Shown here: one piece after another, positions 33,896 to 44,325 of the stretch
How the letters are laid out: each line of letters opens with the position of its first letter
Position numbering within the stretch: position 1 is the first letter of the stretch
Assembly: GCA_002104985.1 (NCBI GenBank)
Contig: MCGO01000008.1
Span: 496,001-560,000 of the forward strand
Direction of reading: 5' to 3'
Length of the DNA: 64,000 nt
Source: Rhizoclosmatium globosum
Lineage: Eukaryota; Chytridiomycota; Chytridiomycetes; Chytridiales; Chytriomycetaceae
Translations under genes and position numbers: made by a program
Notes under the pieces: generated by a model
Databases searched by the model: none
What the model saw: the letters and a program-made list of their open reading frames with translations, nothing else
What the model was told of the DNA's origin: nothing

Positions 33896-35970
33896 TCAAT
33901 GCCCCATACTAAACGTGTGTTTGTCTGACGCATTGACTTGTCGCTCAATTTCTTTGCAGTATTTTTGAGGAACTCCAATGTTTCGCAGTTCCTACGTGAA
34001 TAATGGCCCAAATTGTCAGATACAAAAGTATGAACACTGCAACAAGTCACCTGAATCTTCCTGTCTTTGATTTGATCAATCTTGTTCTTTTTCTCCAACC
34101 GCTCTTGAGCCAGTCGGACTCCTTCCATGAAGAACTCCTCGCGTTGCTTTTTACGAAGAGCTTCTTTCTCACGAATTTGAGCCTATCCACAGATGTCATT
34201 AGAATCTACCAACAAGGAAGCGTTGGACATACCTGAACTTCGGTGGAATAGATCTTATTCTTCTCGTGTTTGAGCAACTCCTCCTTTTTGATCCTCTCCT
34301 CAGTTTCCTTTTGACGCCGCAAGTTTTCAAAGAACTCATCCTTCATTTTACGCGCCTCTACAGCAATAGCATGCTCACGGGCTCGCTGTTGCTTGATGCG
34401 TTCCGTCTTCAGTTCGTTTTCTTGAAGCTGGTGCTTCTCTGCAGTCTCCTTCTCCTTCCTCCTCCATTCACGCTCATAGGCTTCATAGGCGCGCTGAGCC
34501 CGCAATGCATCCTGCTGAGCCTGTTTGTCAGACATCTTTTCTTGAGCAGCTCGGAGTCGTGCGAGTTCTTGCTCGCGTTCAGCCTTCTTTTGTTGCATGA
34601 TTCGGTCCTTTTCCATTTCACGTTGTTCCTTGTCGAGAATGTATTGAAGTACTTTTTTGTCTTCTTCTTCTTCTGCAAGTTTTTGTTGGCGTCTTCGGTC
34701 TGTTGATTCGAGATTTGCTTTTGCAACCTGTGTGATGGGGGGGTGGGGCGAAATTGAGGAGAAAAAAATTTTCAGGTGAGTCAATGATATTTGCTCTCTC
34801 ACCTCTTGCATCATCACACGTTGAAGTTTGACTTTGTTCGCCTTTTCAAGTTTGAATTGTTCGTTCATGTCTGCGATTGCTTTCAAAATTTGTTTCGTCT
34901 CCTGGTCCCGACGTTCTTGTTCAAGAAGGGCCGCTTCACGACGTTCCTCAATCTGCAAGCGAATCTTTGCTGCACCTTTGCGAAGCTCTGATTTGGTGTG
35001 TTACTAAAAGTCTCTGAACCCTTTGAAAGATGAGGTGCATACCTTCAATTCGCTTCTTCTCCCGCTCCTCAAGCTTTTTGAGCTCATTAACACGTTCGAG
35101 TTCCATCATGGCATCCAAACGCGCTTCTTCGTCTTTTCGCTCACGAGCAATCATTTTCTAGGAAGCCATGTGAGATGCACATTATCAGACCCAAAAAGCT
35201 TGAATCCCCAACCTTCTCCTCGACTTGAACATCCCGAATAGCAACACACTTGGCATAGAGCATCAATTCGTTCATGTGTTTGATTTCATCTTCCTGTTCT
35301 TCAAGCTGCATTTGGGCTTTGGCCAGGAGATAATTCGATTTGTCTTTTGTTTCCTGTTCCAGGGCTGAGAGCTTTGCATTGGAGGATCGTTGATGATCAT
35401 ATTCTTCCATTTTGGCCTAGTTTTGTGAAGAGTGCGAGGTTCAGTAGGTAAACCTTCGATATGACTCTGAGTCCAACCTTTCTGGCTTTGGCTGTTTCTG
35501 CTGCAGTCAATCGTTGATTGTTAAGTTCATGGTTATATTCCGCGAGCTGCTCTTTGCTGAGAAATACGGCCGAATTCTGTAGATGTTCACAGTTGAGTTA
35601 AATATCGGTTGACAGCTCCAGAAAGCACCTTAATCCTATCGAGCTCATAACCCGGCAACAATAACGCGGGACCCTTTGGTTTTTGAGAAGAGTCCGTGTT
35701 GTGCGGTTTCAAGGTTCTGATGTTGTCCCGCGTGATAACAGTGATAGTTTTCTGAATATGTTCATAATCAGATTTCTGGTATGTATAATATAGGTCCGTA
35801 TGCTGAAAGTACCTCTTTGTTGGTGACTCGTCGCGGTTGGGAGGGTAGGGATGCCATTGTCAGAGTATTCTATGTGGGTGCAAACCAGGAACCATCAGCA
35901 ACGCAACCGACTATAGGGACCAAGACAGAACACGCCAAAGAAAGATGGGAAGACTTACACCGCCGGCCAT
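33896..35970 (-). CDS. CFAP45: Cilia- and flagella-associated protein 45 (CFAP45)
   Basis: A long coiled-coil microtubule inner protein of the axoneme doublet. The start (MAGG, then a second exon) leads to KTITVITRDNIRTLKPH and GPALLLPGYELDRIK, with FLSKEQLAEYNHELNNQR next, the conserved N-terminal CFAP45 layout. Then come hundreds of Glu/Lys/Arg/Gln-rich coiled-coil residues (EYDHQRSSNAKLSALEQETK, EREWRRKEKETAEKHQLQEN, FFENLRRQKETEERIKKEEL). The family C-terminus is present: ELRNIGVPQKYCKEIERQ, ending FSMGH. Short introns are spread throughout. Presence of this gene implies a motile flagellum in the life cycle. It starts 70 bp from the divergent exonuclease gene. Confidence 0.92.
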
Positions 35971-36040
35971 GATGGATGGAGTTCAGTAACAATCAGTTCG
36001 GATAAGAAAGAAGATTGACAAATTTCGTACTTGGCAAGAA

Positions 36041-38340
36041 ATGGACATCAACGCACTTAGCCTTGTCGCGGCACTTGTTTCAGCGGCCGAGGGCGAGGGC
36101 AGCAGCGACCTCAGCCGCATTCCCGAAGTTGTTTCAGTGGCGCAGCAGATCCGCGGCCTTCGACAGCGCCACGTCGGACACGCCGTCGTTGTTTCGCTGA
36201 TCGCGGCCGGCCGTGGCGTTCCGGCGCTGCCTCCGCTTCCGACTTCGTCCGAACGCGTGGCTTTCTTTGCGGCGGTTCAGCCGGACAAAAGGCCGCCTCT
36301 GCAAGTTGCCCTTTTAGTCTTTCTTTAAACCAACAACGACGCTGACTGCTGCTTCCCTCGGCTCCATCCAGGTCCACAGGCGCGTCTTTAAACAGTTGGC
36401 TGCTTTGATTGCCGCCGCGAATGGCGTCGATGACCAGCTGTACCATGCTTCGTCACAACAAAATGCCTGGAAACGGAAACGCGCGGAGTCTCCAACTCGT
36501 CGCTCACCTTCTCCTGTTAGGAGCCCTGCGTATTCAATGTCAGCTTCAGATCTTGAGTTCATGCCAGCAGATGCCCAACAGGCTGCCTTATCTCTTCTCA
36601 TGGATCCAACGACTTCTCCATTGGCTGTCTATCTTCTAAATGCATTTCCGCCATCATTTATCACGTCGAATATCGAACTACATAAGCATATACTCTCAGG
36701 GTTACAAAAGCAATCATCAACATCGACTGAAGTCTTCAATATGATTCAACCCCCATATTACAACTTGAATCCAACCCAACCTCTCCCTCCATACATCACG
36801 AGTGCCATTATTTTCTTGATTGAATCTGGAGAAGTGCAAATTACACCCATTCTCAAATCAAATCCCCCAATTTTGGCTGAAGTATTGACCTCAATCAATG
36901 ATTCTTGGACAATCATCGTTACAGGCATTGAAGCCGCGTTTGATGAACATCCTGGATCCATCGGATTCTCTCGAAGAGGGTCTTCGAATTCATCCAGTGA
37001 AATTTTAGCTCAACAGGAAGCACTTTCGAAGAGTATGATTGCATCCAAAGCTGTTCTGAAAGTGGCATCATTATGTGGAGTCATGATTGCCTCCTCAGAT
37101 AGTCAATATAAAGCAATCACATCTGTTGCAAAACTTACAACACTTAAATGGCTTCTGTTTGAAATTTTTAAGTTCTTTGAGTCTATTGAGTCAAATCCTG
37201 ACATTGAACTGGATGATGATACGTTTGTTGAGGGTCCATTGCCACTACTCACAAGTATTATTGGAGATTTGGATAAACAGTATCAACCTCTCGCTTTGAA
37301 GCTGTCTGTCGAAGATCTTATGTCCAGAATGTCACACTTTTCAGAACGTACTCTCTCGAAAATCTTGGACTTGGCTTTGAGTCCTTTCGGATACTCGGCA
37401 ACAACCGACTGGGAATGGGTCTCGTTGACGAAGGCACAATGCTTGTCCAACAAAATCTTCTCTGTTGCTGTTGAAGAGCCTGAAGAAATGGAGTCCCAGA
37501 CAGTAAAGATACATTGTCCACAACAACAGCATACTATACTAGCTCCATTGCTCCTCAGTTTGTGTCGGACTCCGAGTCTCTGACGAAATTCGAAAAAGCT
37601 ACTACCTTAGATAAATGCAACTGTATTGCTCTTGACTGTGAATGGCGCCCCGATTCATTTAAACTAGCTGGAGAACCAGATGCAGCAGCAGCCACATTAC
37701 AAGTTGCAGTTTCCAAAATTAACGACAAGGGCCAGTTTGAAGACACATCATGTTTTGTATTTGGGTTACTGGAGGTCTCAGAATCTGATTTTATCCGGCT
37801 GATTGGGCCACTGTTTGAAAACGAAAGTGTATTGAAACTTGGTATGAATCGCCTTCAGTATATGTTTTAAGTACTAAATGCTTTAACAAAGGGTTCGGGT
37901 TCAGTGAAGACGCATCACGGTTAAAGTTACGATATCCTTCCCTGAACACCAACATTAAAAATATGATGGATCTGAGTGTTGTTACTTCGCGTCAAAAAGC
38001 TCAGTCATTGTTTGGAAGTAAAAAGCGAATTGCCTTGAACGACTTGGTAAAACAATACCTGGAGGTGACGATGGAGAAACGGATTCGTCTTTCAAACTGG
38101 GAAATGCGGCCATTGACGCAGAGGCAATTGGTATATGCTGGTAAGTCTTTTCTGAAATTCTGCCTTATTTAGAAACTGACAATTGATTTTATGATAGCAA
38201 ATGATACTCTGGCTTTGCTGGACGTATATTCCAAGATGCGGAAGGCTGGAGACTTGGAGACAGCAAGTGGCGCGGCAGCCGCAGCAGCAGCTAAAGCAAA
38301 CGACAAGAAGAAAAACAAAAACAAGAAACAACGAATGTAG
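36041..38340 (+). CDS. Mut7/EXD3-like 3'-5' exonuclease (DEDDy)
   Basis: A long helical N-terminal half (QQAALSLLMDPTTSPLAVYL, VYLLNAFPPSFITSN, WDWVS-like segments) precedes a DnaQ-like exonuclease domain. Exo I is CIALDCEWRPDSF (D-x-E). Exo II lies near FGFSEDASRLKLRYP. Exo III is RQLVYAANDTLALLDVY, giving the Y-x3-D of the DEDDy class. The tail is Ala/Lys-rich (KKKNKNKKQRM). This order matches MUT-7/EXD3 proteins, which trim RNA ends in small-RNA pathways; that role here is inference. An intron near 36305-36372 and further ones around 37870 and 38150 are needed. A single base is missing near 37500, where MESQ must join DSKDTLSTTTAYY. Confidence 0.75.
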
Positions 38341-38405
38341 TGTCGACTTATTTATTTACTTCTGGGGGTACAAACAAGCGAATATAATATGAACGTTATA
38401 CTTGT

Positions 38406-38925
38406 TTACTTCTTTCCGGCGACAATTTGGGACAAGTCAGCAGTGGAAGAAGGAGCATCGCGTCCTTCCTTTCCTCTACCAGTTCCATCCTCGTTGAAAC
38501 GGTGAACGTGAGTTCCAGTGTACTGGGAGACATCAGTCATTCTTTTTGTTACTTCATCATTCTGTGCAACAGTTCCCTTGAGAATTGGTCCCTTAACCTT
38601 ACAGACATCAGCCATTGTAGCAGCAAGGGCTTCTTCGTGTGGCTTTCCTGGGTACCGTTTGTCTGCCAACATTCCAATGGCAGACTCAAACGCTGTAAAG
38701 TCAATCTTTCTTGCAGTCTTGGCTTTGGCCTTGTTGAAAACAATGTCAACCTCTATACTAGGAAGCTTAGTACCGGGCCGCAGATGTGAAATAAACGAAC
38801 TCACCAGTGGTAGTAATCTTCTTTCCATCAACAAGACCAGCGTCCTTGGCAAATTTAGCAAACTTGGCACCTTCCATCTCCCCATCCTTTCCAAACTTGT
38901 CAAACACCTCGCGTAAGTCAGACAT
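38406..38925 (-). CDS. TPPP: Tubulin polymerization-promoting protein (TPPP/p25-alpha)
   Basis: A two-exon gene with one 52-nt intron (753-804 of the 38 kb block). The protein reads MSDLREVFDKFGKDGEMEGA, then KDAGLVDGKKITTTEVDIVF, ARKIDFTAFESAIGMLADKR, TGTHVHRFNEDGTGRGKEGR and a C-terminal LSQIVAG. These are the hallmarks of the p25-alpha core: the EF-hand-like helices, the TGxHxxRF motif and LSQIV. TPPP binds and bundles microtubules and among fungi is largely confined to flagellated lineages. Length of about 155 residues is that of short, core-only TPPPs. It is convergent with the exonuclease gene, 65 bp away. Confidence 0.92.
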
Positions 38926-39160
38926 ATTGTTTTCGACTTGAAGTTTTTGCTTTTTCTTTCAACTTGTTCTGGAAGACATAGGCGTTCAGTCTATTGTCGC
39001 ACAGGCAAGAAATGGAAACGAACCCTTCAAAATTCCTTCTCCCTAATTACCAGCTGTTGAATCATCAACACAATATCCGCATCAAATAATGCAAAAAAAA
39101 AAAAAAAGATCTCATGCAGCCTTCCACATATCGCGTAAATCTCATTATACACAATCGTGA

Positions 39161-40211
39161 ATGAGCACAGAGTCCGTTTTTGCCGTACTAACACTTCCAA
39201 TCGTGTTCTTTATCGCCGGAAATGGCTTCCTCATTTGCGCCAACGCACTATCCAAGGTGCTACCTAAATTGATTTCAATTTGGAGTCAGAAGACAAAAGA
39301 GCCGGTTCTTCTATTAGCCATTCTGAGCGTTTTTAATGTATCAGCAATGATGAATATGATTCTCATACTTCCAATATCTGTGGTTGCATTACCGGTTGAG
39401 ACGTGTTGGAGCGTGAATTTTGCACAAAACTTTACTGTACTCACCTATGTTGTCCTATTCGGTAACCTGAATCTTCTTTAAACGAACTGTTTACGGATAA
39501 CTAATAATTCGTTTGTCAAGATTGGCTGATTCTATACAAATCGTATATTGCAACCAGACGGAATCGTTATTTTCTTGTAATATCATGTGTTTCTTTCTGT
39601 AATGATCTCGTTTGGAGTGTGGCCGATCTGATGTGGTCAGGTGGCGTGTGGGACGCTGAAGGACAGTCGTGCTCATACCACCAAAACGAGCTTAGTGGAT
39701 TTAACACATCACTAGCAAGTATTATTTGTGATGCGATTGGAACCACGGGTGCAATATATGCGTTTGTCGTCTCAAAATCATATTTGCTGCCTTTTGGGTC
39801 ACTCTTCCACCACATTGTAAAGGAAAATGGTGATTTCATGAATATAAGCTATATCACTTAACACTGTTATTTTAAAGTTTTCAGATCGGTTTGGACTTAA
39901 CGATTGGCTCCATCCTTGCTTGGGTCAATACGATTCCTAGTGTTGAACAAAATATCCTTTATATCACGTATATTTCCTTTGATGTTACACTGTTTTGCTT
40001 GATGAACCTGGAAATCTTTTGTGAGTGCAATATCTTGACCTTCTCAGATTGACTTTTATCACATATAGGGAAAGAAGTTAGAGACAAAGAGTATACTTCC
40101 TCAGCAACTGGAAAAGATGCGAATGTAGTTAGAAACTCGATATCTAGTGGAGGCATACGCTCGACAGAGATACACTCAGGGAATAACGGAACACTTAAGA
40201 AATCAATTTAA
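39161..40211 (+). CDS. Orphan seven-transmembrane protein, receptor-like
   Basis: Four exons give a protein of about 290 residues with seven hydrophobic segments: VFAVLTLPIVFFIAGNGFLI, LLAILSVFNVSAMMNMILIL, NFTVLTYVVLFDWLILYKSY, YFLVISCVSFCNDLVWSVAD, ASIICDAIGTTGAIYAFVVS, IGLDLTIGSILAWVNTI and ILYITYISFDVTLFCLMNLE. Splicing is clean; FHHI joins IGLDLTIG at the third junction. A Cys in the segment before helix III (ETCWSVNF) and one between helices IV and V (GQSCSYHQ) could form the disulfide typical of GPCRs. The C-terminal tail is short and Ser/Thr-rich. I recognise no specific family; receptor function is inference from topology. Confidence 0.65.
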
Positions 40212-40399
40212 CCAGTATCATACCATCAATCTGCAGAAAAAAAGATTCAGCATAATGTTGTTCGAGAGATGTAAATTATATTGGCCCTTTTTGGGGGGAA
40301 AGTGCACTGCAAACACATAAACAAAATACAAACAAGATGACAGAGAAAAAAGAACAGGGAACATAACAAGCATTCAACAGTGTCATCACATCCAATGAC

Positions 40400-42540
40400 T
40401 TATTTTCCCACCACTACTTGTGACTTTTCATGCTCCTCCAACAAGTAGTCCACGACACCTGCAGAAATTCCATAGTTCTCGCTGCAATGACGAATCTAAG
40501 CAGTCAACAAGTCAGCTAAATCCCTCCCAACTCCAAGGTGTGAGAAAAAAATTTTCCCCACCACAAACTCACCACATCAACGCCAAACAAACAACCACCC
40601 TCCTCAACCAAGTCTCTGAAAAACAAGACGTCCAGCGACTTTCCATGATTTGCAACGACATTCGCGACAAGACATCCAAACACGTTCCCACCAACAACAA
40701 ACGGCCGCCTCATGAACTGCTGCACAAAGTCATCCACACCCAGCACGACCCCAAACCCGCCCGGTGCAGGGAAAAGTGTTTTCGAAAGGACAAGAACGCC
40801 ACGCACGCTGTTCCACCGCCGCTCTTTTGATGCAATGTCGATAATCGCGCCGAGAGTTTCGATAGAGATTGTTGTCGTGGGAAACGAGACGTTGCGAGAC
40901 GCGCGAGGCAAGGGAATGTGAGTGGGGATCTGTTTGCGTAGGGACTGTGTGCTGCGCGGGTCAAGATTTCATTCAGGTTTGCTCCGGTTGCGATTCCTGC
41001 GGAGGATGAAGCGGCGTCTGATGATGCGACACTGCTGGCTGAGGATGGGACGGTTTGGGCTGCAAGAGAGGAAGGAATCAAGGCCAAGATGACTTGTGCG
41101 AGGTCTGATCCGAGGGTTGGGAGAGGGAGACGCGCAAGTCTACGCGATGCTTTCAGGAGATTTGGGTTTTGAGAGTAAATGAGGATTTTGGTGAGTGCTT
41201 TCTTGGGTAAGTGCTGGAGTGTTGGAGTCAATCCTTTGAGAGAAATATCGTCGAGCATAATCCAGTCGCTTTCAGCAGCGGAACGACCACCTTCAGTTTG
41301 ATCCCAAACATCGTTTTCGTCCTAGCATAATAATTTAGGCGAGAGATGGTGTGTTTGATTGGCACGAAGCAGCTCACAGAAAATAATCCATCTTCAGTCG
41401 TACTACCAAATTGCCTGCCGCCTCCGATGGTGACTTGCTTTTCACTTCCAAGGGGACGATTCACATCATTGATATCCAAAGGAAGTGCCTCCCAATCCAA
41501 AGGCTTTTCTGGCATTTCTTCCAAAATCTGTTCGCTGGCACGCAAGTCTTGAATTTTCGCCAAATGCGCATACATTGCAGCTAAATGAATACGAGATTTA
41601 GAAGGTAACTCATAGTCGTGCCATGTTGGCACCGATTTGTGGGGCGTTGAGTTGATAAGCGCCAGACTCCCATTGTAGAAGTTGAAAATATAGAAATATT
41701 CTCGCTCTTTGGAATGTGTTTGTGATGTATCGTTTTGGTGTAGTCTCAAGCCACATCACCCGTACCCCACCACCCCTTAACACTCACAGACAACATCAGG
41801 GCCACGGTATGAAGCAATAAAGTTACAAACAGCCTCAGCATCCACCTCATCGAGAGTAGACAAGAATTCATTCAACAGAGCCGGGTCAATACGGGTAGAC
41901 ATTCTACGGAATTCGCGGTCATGTGCCGCCGAAGAGTTTGAATTTGCCGAGAGTGGAGGATACCGAGCCGTCACCGAAGCCGACGGCAGTGGAGCGGGCA
42001 TCGAGTGAGGCGTGCGTGCGGGGGAATGGGCAACGAGGACAAGTTCATCGAGATCGGCATCGACAAGGTGGTCGGCGTGTGCGGCGGGATCTGTGGTTGA
42101 GGCAGCATTGTTTACGCGCAGAGCCCAGCGTTTGACGGCTGAAAGTGGAGTGGAGTGTTTCCATGTAAATACATAAGAGGAAGACCGAACCATCGTAACC
42201 ACCAAGGGCCTCCGCGGCTTCGTCGGCGCCGGCATCGTCGGTCCAGTCCGCGATCGAAGTTCCGATTGTCGCTGCGTCGCTGCGGTCGTCGTCCGTGGCC
42301 CAGGTGGCGCGTGGCCGCAGCAACAGACCCGCGTACGATGTTGTTGTTGTGTTGATGTCGTTGCCGCGTTGACGCTGCCCATGCGGCTCGGAACGGCCGT
42401 GGGCGTCGTGTTCCCCGCATTCGCATTCGCATTTGCATTTGCATTGCATTTGGAAGGGGCGGCATCGACGCCGTGGCGGCGTTGCTGTTGGTCGAGGCCG
42501 TGCCAACGAGGCCTCCGCGCTGTGCCTCACTTTCTGACAT
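40400..42540 (-). CDS. Unrecognised conserved-looking protein with low-complexity N-terminus
   Basis: I do not recognise this protein. The N-terminal region, from MSESEAQRGGLVGTASTNSN (42540), is Met/Arg/Ala-rich and frame-ambiguous. After an intron near 42170, continuous sequence follows: AVKRWALRVNNAASTTDPAA, RIDPALLNEFLSTLDEVDAE, YELPSKSRIHLAAMYAHLAK, EEMPEKPLDWEALPLDINDV, WIMLDDISLKGLTPTLQHLP, KKALTKILIYSQNPNLLKAS and TISIETLGAIIDIASKERRW, ending DYLLEEHEKSQVVVGK. Multiple Leu-rich helices suggest a helical scaffold. One base is missing near 40960, where NLNEIL should join DPRSTQSLRKQIPTHIPLPR. The start is only about 70 bp below the bS16m stop. Confidence 0.5.
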
Positions 42541-42609
42541 TGTTTCTTTGCTTTTGGCTGTGCACTCAAATTGTATTCCCTTCATCACACAACTCACTAC
42601 ATGCATTAA

Positions 42610-43218
42610 TTAATACACTCCAAGCATCTCCCGCAGTACAAGCAATCGCTCACTGGCACTCAGTGGCGCCTTGGGTGCCTTGCTGATATCAACTGCCTCC
42701 CGTGACAGCAGCTTTGCAGGTGGTGCGACAGTTCCCTTCGCAACATTCTCCAAGAACTTATGCGCAGGACTTCCTGCTGCCGTAAGCCTCCGCGCTTCAT
42801 CCTGTGCCACAACACGTTCTGTTCCTGCACTGTCCACAATCTTGACTTTCCATGTCTTGCGATCCGTTAAAGAAACATGTCCCGTTCGCTGCTGCTGAAT
42901 TGGAGTCAGGGGCATGAGTCCCGCCTTTGGATAACTGTGTTAGTCTCGTCTCATTCAACCACAACAAAGAGGCATCCTCACCTTTGCCAATATCCAAGCC
43001 ACTCGATCCGTCGGCTGCGCTCCAACTCCCAACCAGTACTTGATTCGATCATAGTTGAGCTCCACATGCTTCACTTTGTCCACGTCTGGGACTGGGTTGT
43101 ATGTTCCAACCCTTTCCAAATGCCTTCCATCTCGAGGTGCTCGTGCATTCGCAACTACAACTCCATAGAAGGGGTTGTGACGAACTCCCCATCGGGCCAG
43201 TCTTAGTTTCACAACCAT
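42610..43218 (-). CDS. MRPS16: Mitochondrial ribosomal protein bS16m
   Basis: The S16 fold is clear at the N-terminus: MVVKLRLARWGVRHNPFYGV, then ARAPRDGRHLERVGTYNPVP, LNYDRIKYWLGVGAQPTDRV and ILAK followed by AGLMPLTPIQQQRTGHVSL. Splicing removes one short intron near 42930-42985. About 90 extra C-terminal residues, Lys/Ala-rich, follow the core, as in other fungal mitochondrial S16 proteins. bS16m is a component of the mitoribosome small subunit. The N-terminus begins directly with the S16 fold, so any mitochondrial import signal would have to lie within it. Confidence 0.9.
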
Positions 43219-43392
43219 AGTTGAGGTGTTTGTTGGAGATGTTTGTTGGAAACAGAAAAAAGCAAATGGCAAAAAACACAACAAATGAAACAGACAAAAG
43301 AATTTATTATTCAGAAAGTAAAAAAGCACCTGTTTAGATTGAAAGAGTTAGAATTGAGGAAGGAAGGAAAGAGTTTCAAGGGAAGGATAGGA

Positions 43393-44325
43393 TTAACGTC
43401 GGTTTCGTTCAAGCCTATTGATGAATTCATAGTTCTCTTGTGCTTTGCACTGGAATCTCCTGTACCCATTGTCCTTCAAATCAACACGTCCTTTCGCAAG
43501 GCAGGATTCAATGGAACAAAGAGAACAAAGAGAGACGAAATGCGCCACAACAAGAGACTCGCAAAAGCATCAGGACATTTCTGAATTCCACACTGAATCG
43601 GTCAAGGTTGTGATTCCTTCCCACAAGGAAAAGACTCTGTCAACGCTCAAAACTGAGTCGGCATCGAATCCATCCAAGCCACTGAGCCCATCCTCAGGAG
43701 TTTTTTAATCTTTAACCGTATCATTGAAGCAGGATAATCTTTCTAGTGGTTTAGGAGGGTGGAAATCTCACCTGTTGTACCAAAGTCGATGTGAGCATAA
43801 AAACCAACCAGGGTCAAAGGAGAGGGAAGGAACAGAGCAAGTTTCAGTCCAAGCCTATTCGAATGTCTTCAAGTTTACTTTGGTGCTTTTTTACACACCA
43901 AGTCAAGGCCGCGTTGCCCAATCCGTCTCAACCCACAGGGAAACAAAGAGTGCGATGCACGGCAATCCTCGCGGAAATCATCACAAACTCCAAGCGGAAC
44001 TATTGTTTGACGAAAGTTGAATGCTCACCTTTTTGGGGTGGTTTGTTGAGGGTTTTGCCTCAACTTTCTCTCTCAGCTCCTCGGAAAAACTTTCGATTTG
44101 ATCACAACACACTGCGAGAAACAAGTCCAGCGCTCCTGCATTAAGCTCTCCGCAACCCTCACAAGCATAGCAAGTACCTCTTAGCATCATAGCATCTAGA
44201 TACCTTGTGGAGAACCTCATAAAGTGAGTGTCCGGGAAGAGTTGGCGAAAAACAAATTGGGCCTCGAATTGATCATCAATCCTCTCGCAGCAATCCGAGC
44301 AAACATAAAATGGACCTCCTAGCAT
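43393..44325 (-). CDS. Unrecognised Cys-rich protein, gene model uncertain
   Basis: The first exon encodes MLGGPFYVCSDCCERIDDQF and a Cys-rich segment (GTCYACEGCGELNAGALDLF). A further exon has an ankyrin-like phrase (DGLGNAALTWCVKKHQ), and the last has VSLCSLCSIESCLAKGRVDL and ends FINRLERNRR. A TGA at about 43582 falls between SEMS and CFCESLVV in an otherwise open frame. Either an intron, a base error or two separate genes explains it. The Cys pairs suggest zinc binding. The start overlaps by 16 bp the divergent ATG of the MYB gene, so at least one of the two starts is probably misplaced. Confidence 0.3.

Noticed and set aside
39094..39107. Retrotransposon poly(A) tail
   Set aside because: A run of A before the 7TM gene has no upstream reverse-transcriptase sequence or target-site duplication.
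43393..43700. Selenocysteine at the in-frame TGA near 43582
   Set aside because: Some early-branching fungi are reported to keep Sec, but no SECIS-like hairpin was evident and no selenoprotein family matches. An intron or base error is simpler.
43243..43708. Plus-strand coding frame of 113 codons
   Set aside because: It overlaps the bS16m start region antisense, has a Lys-rich composition without conserved features, and the opposite strand reads better.
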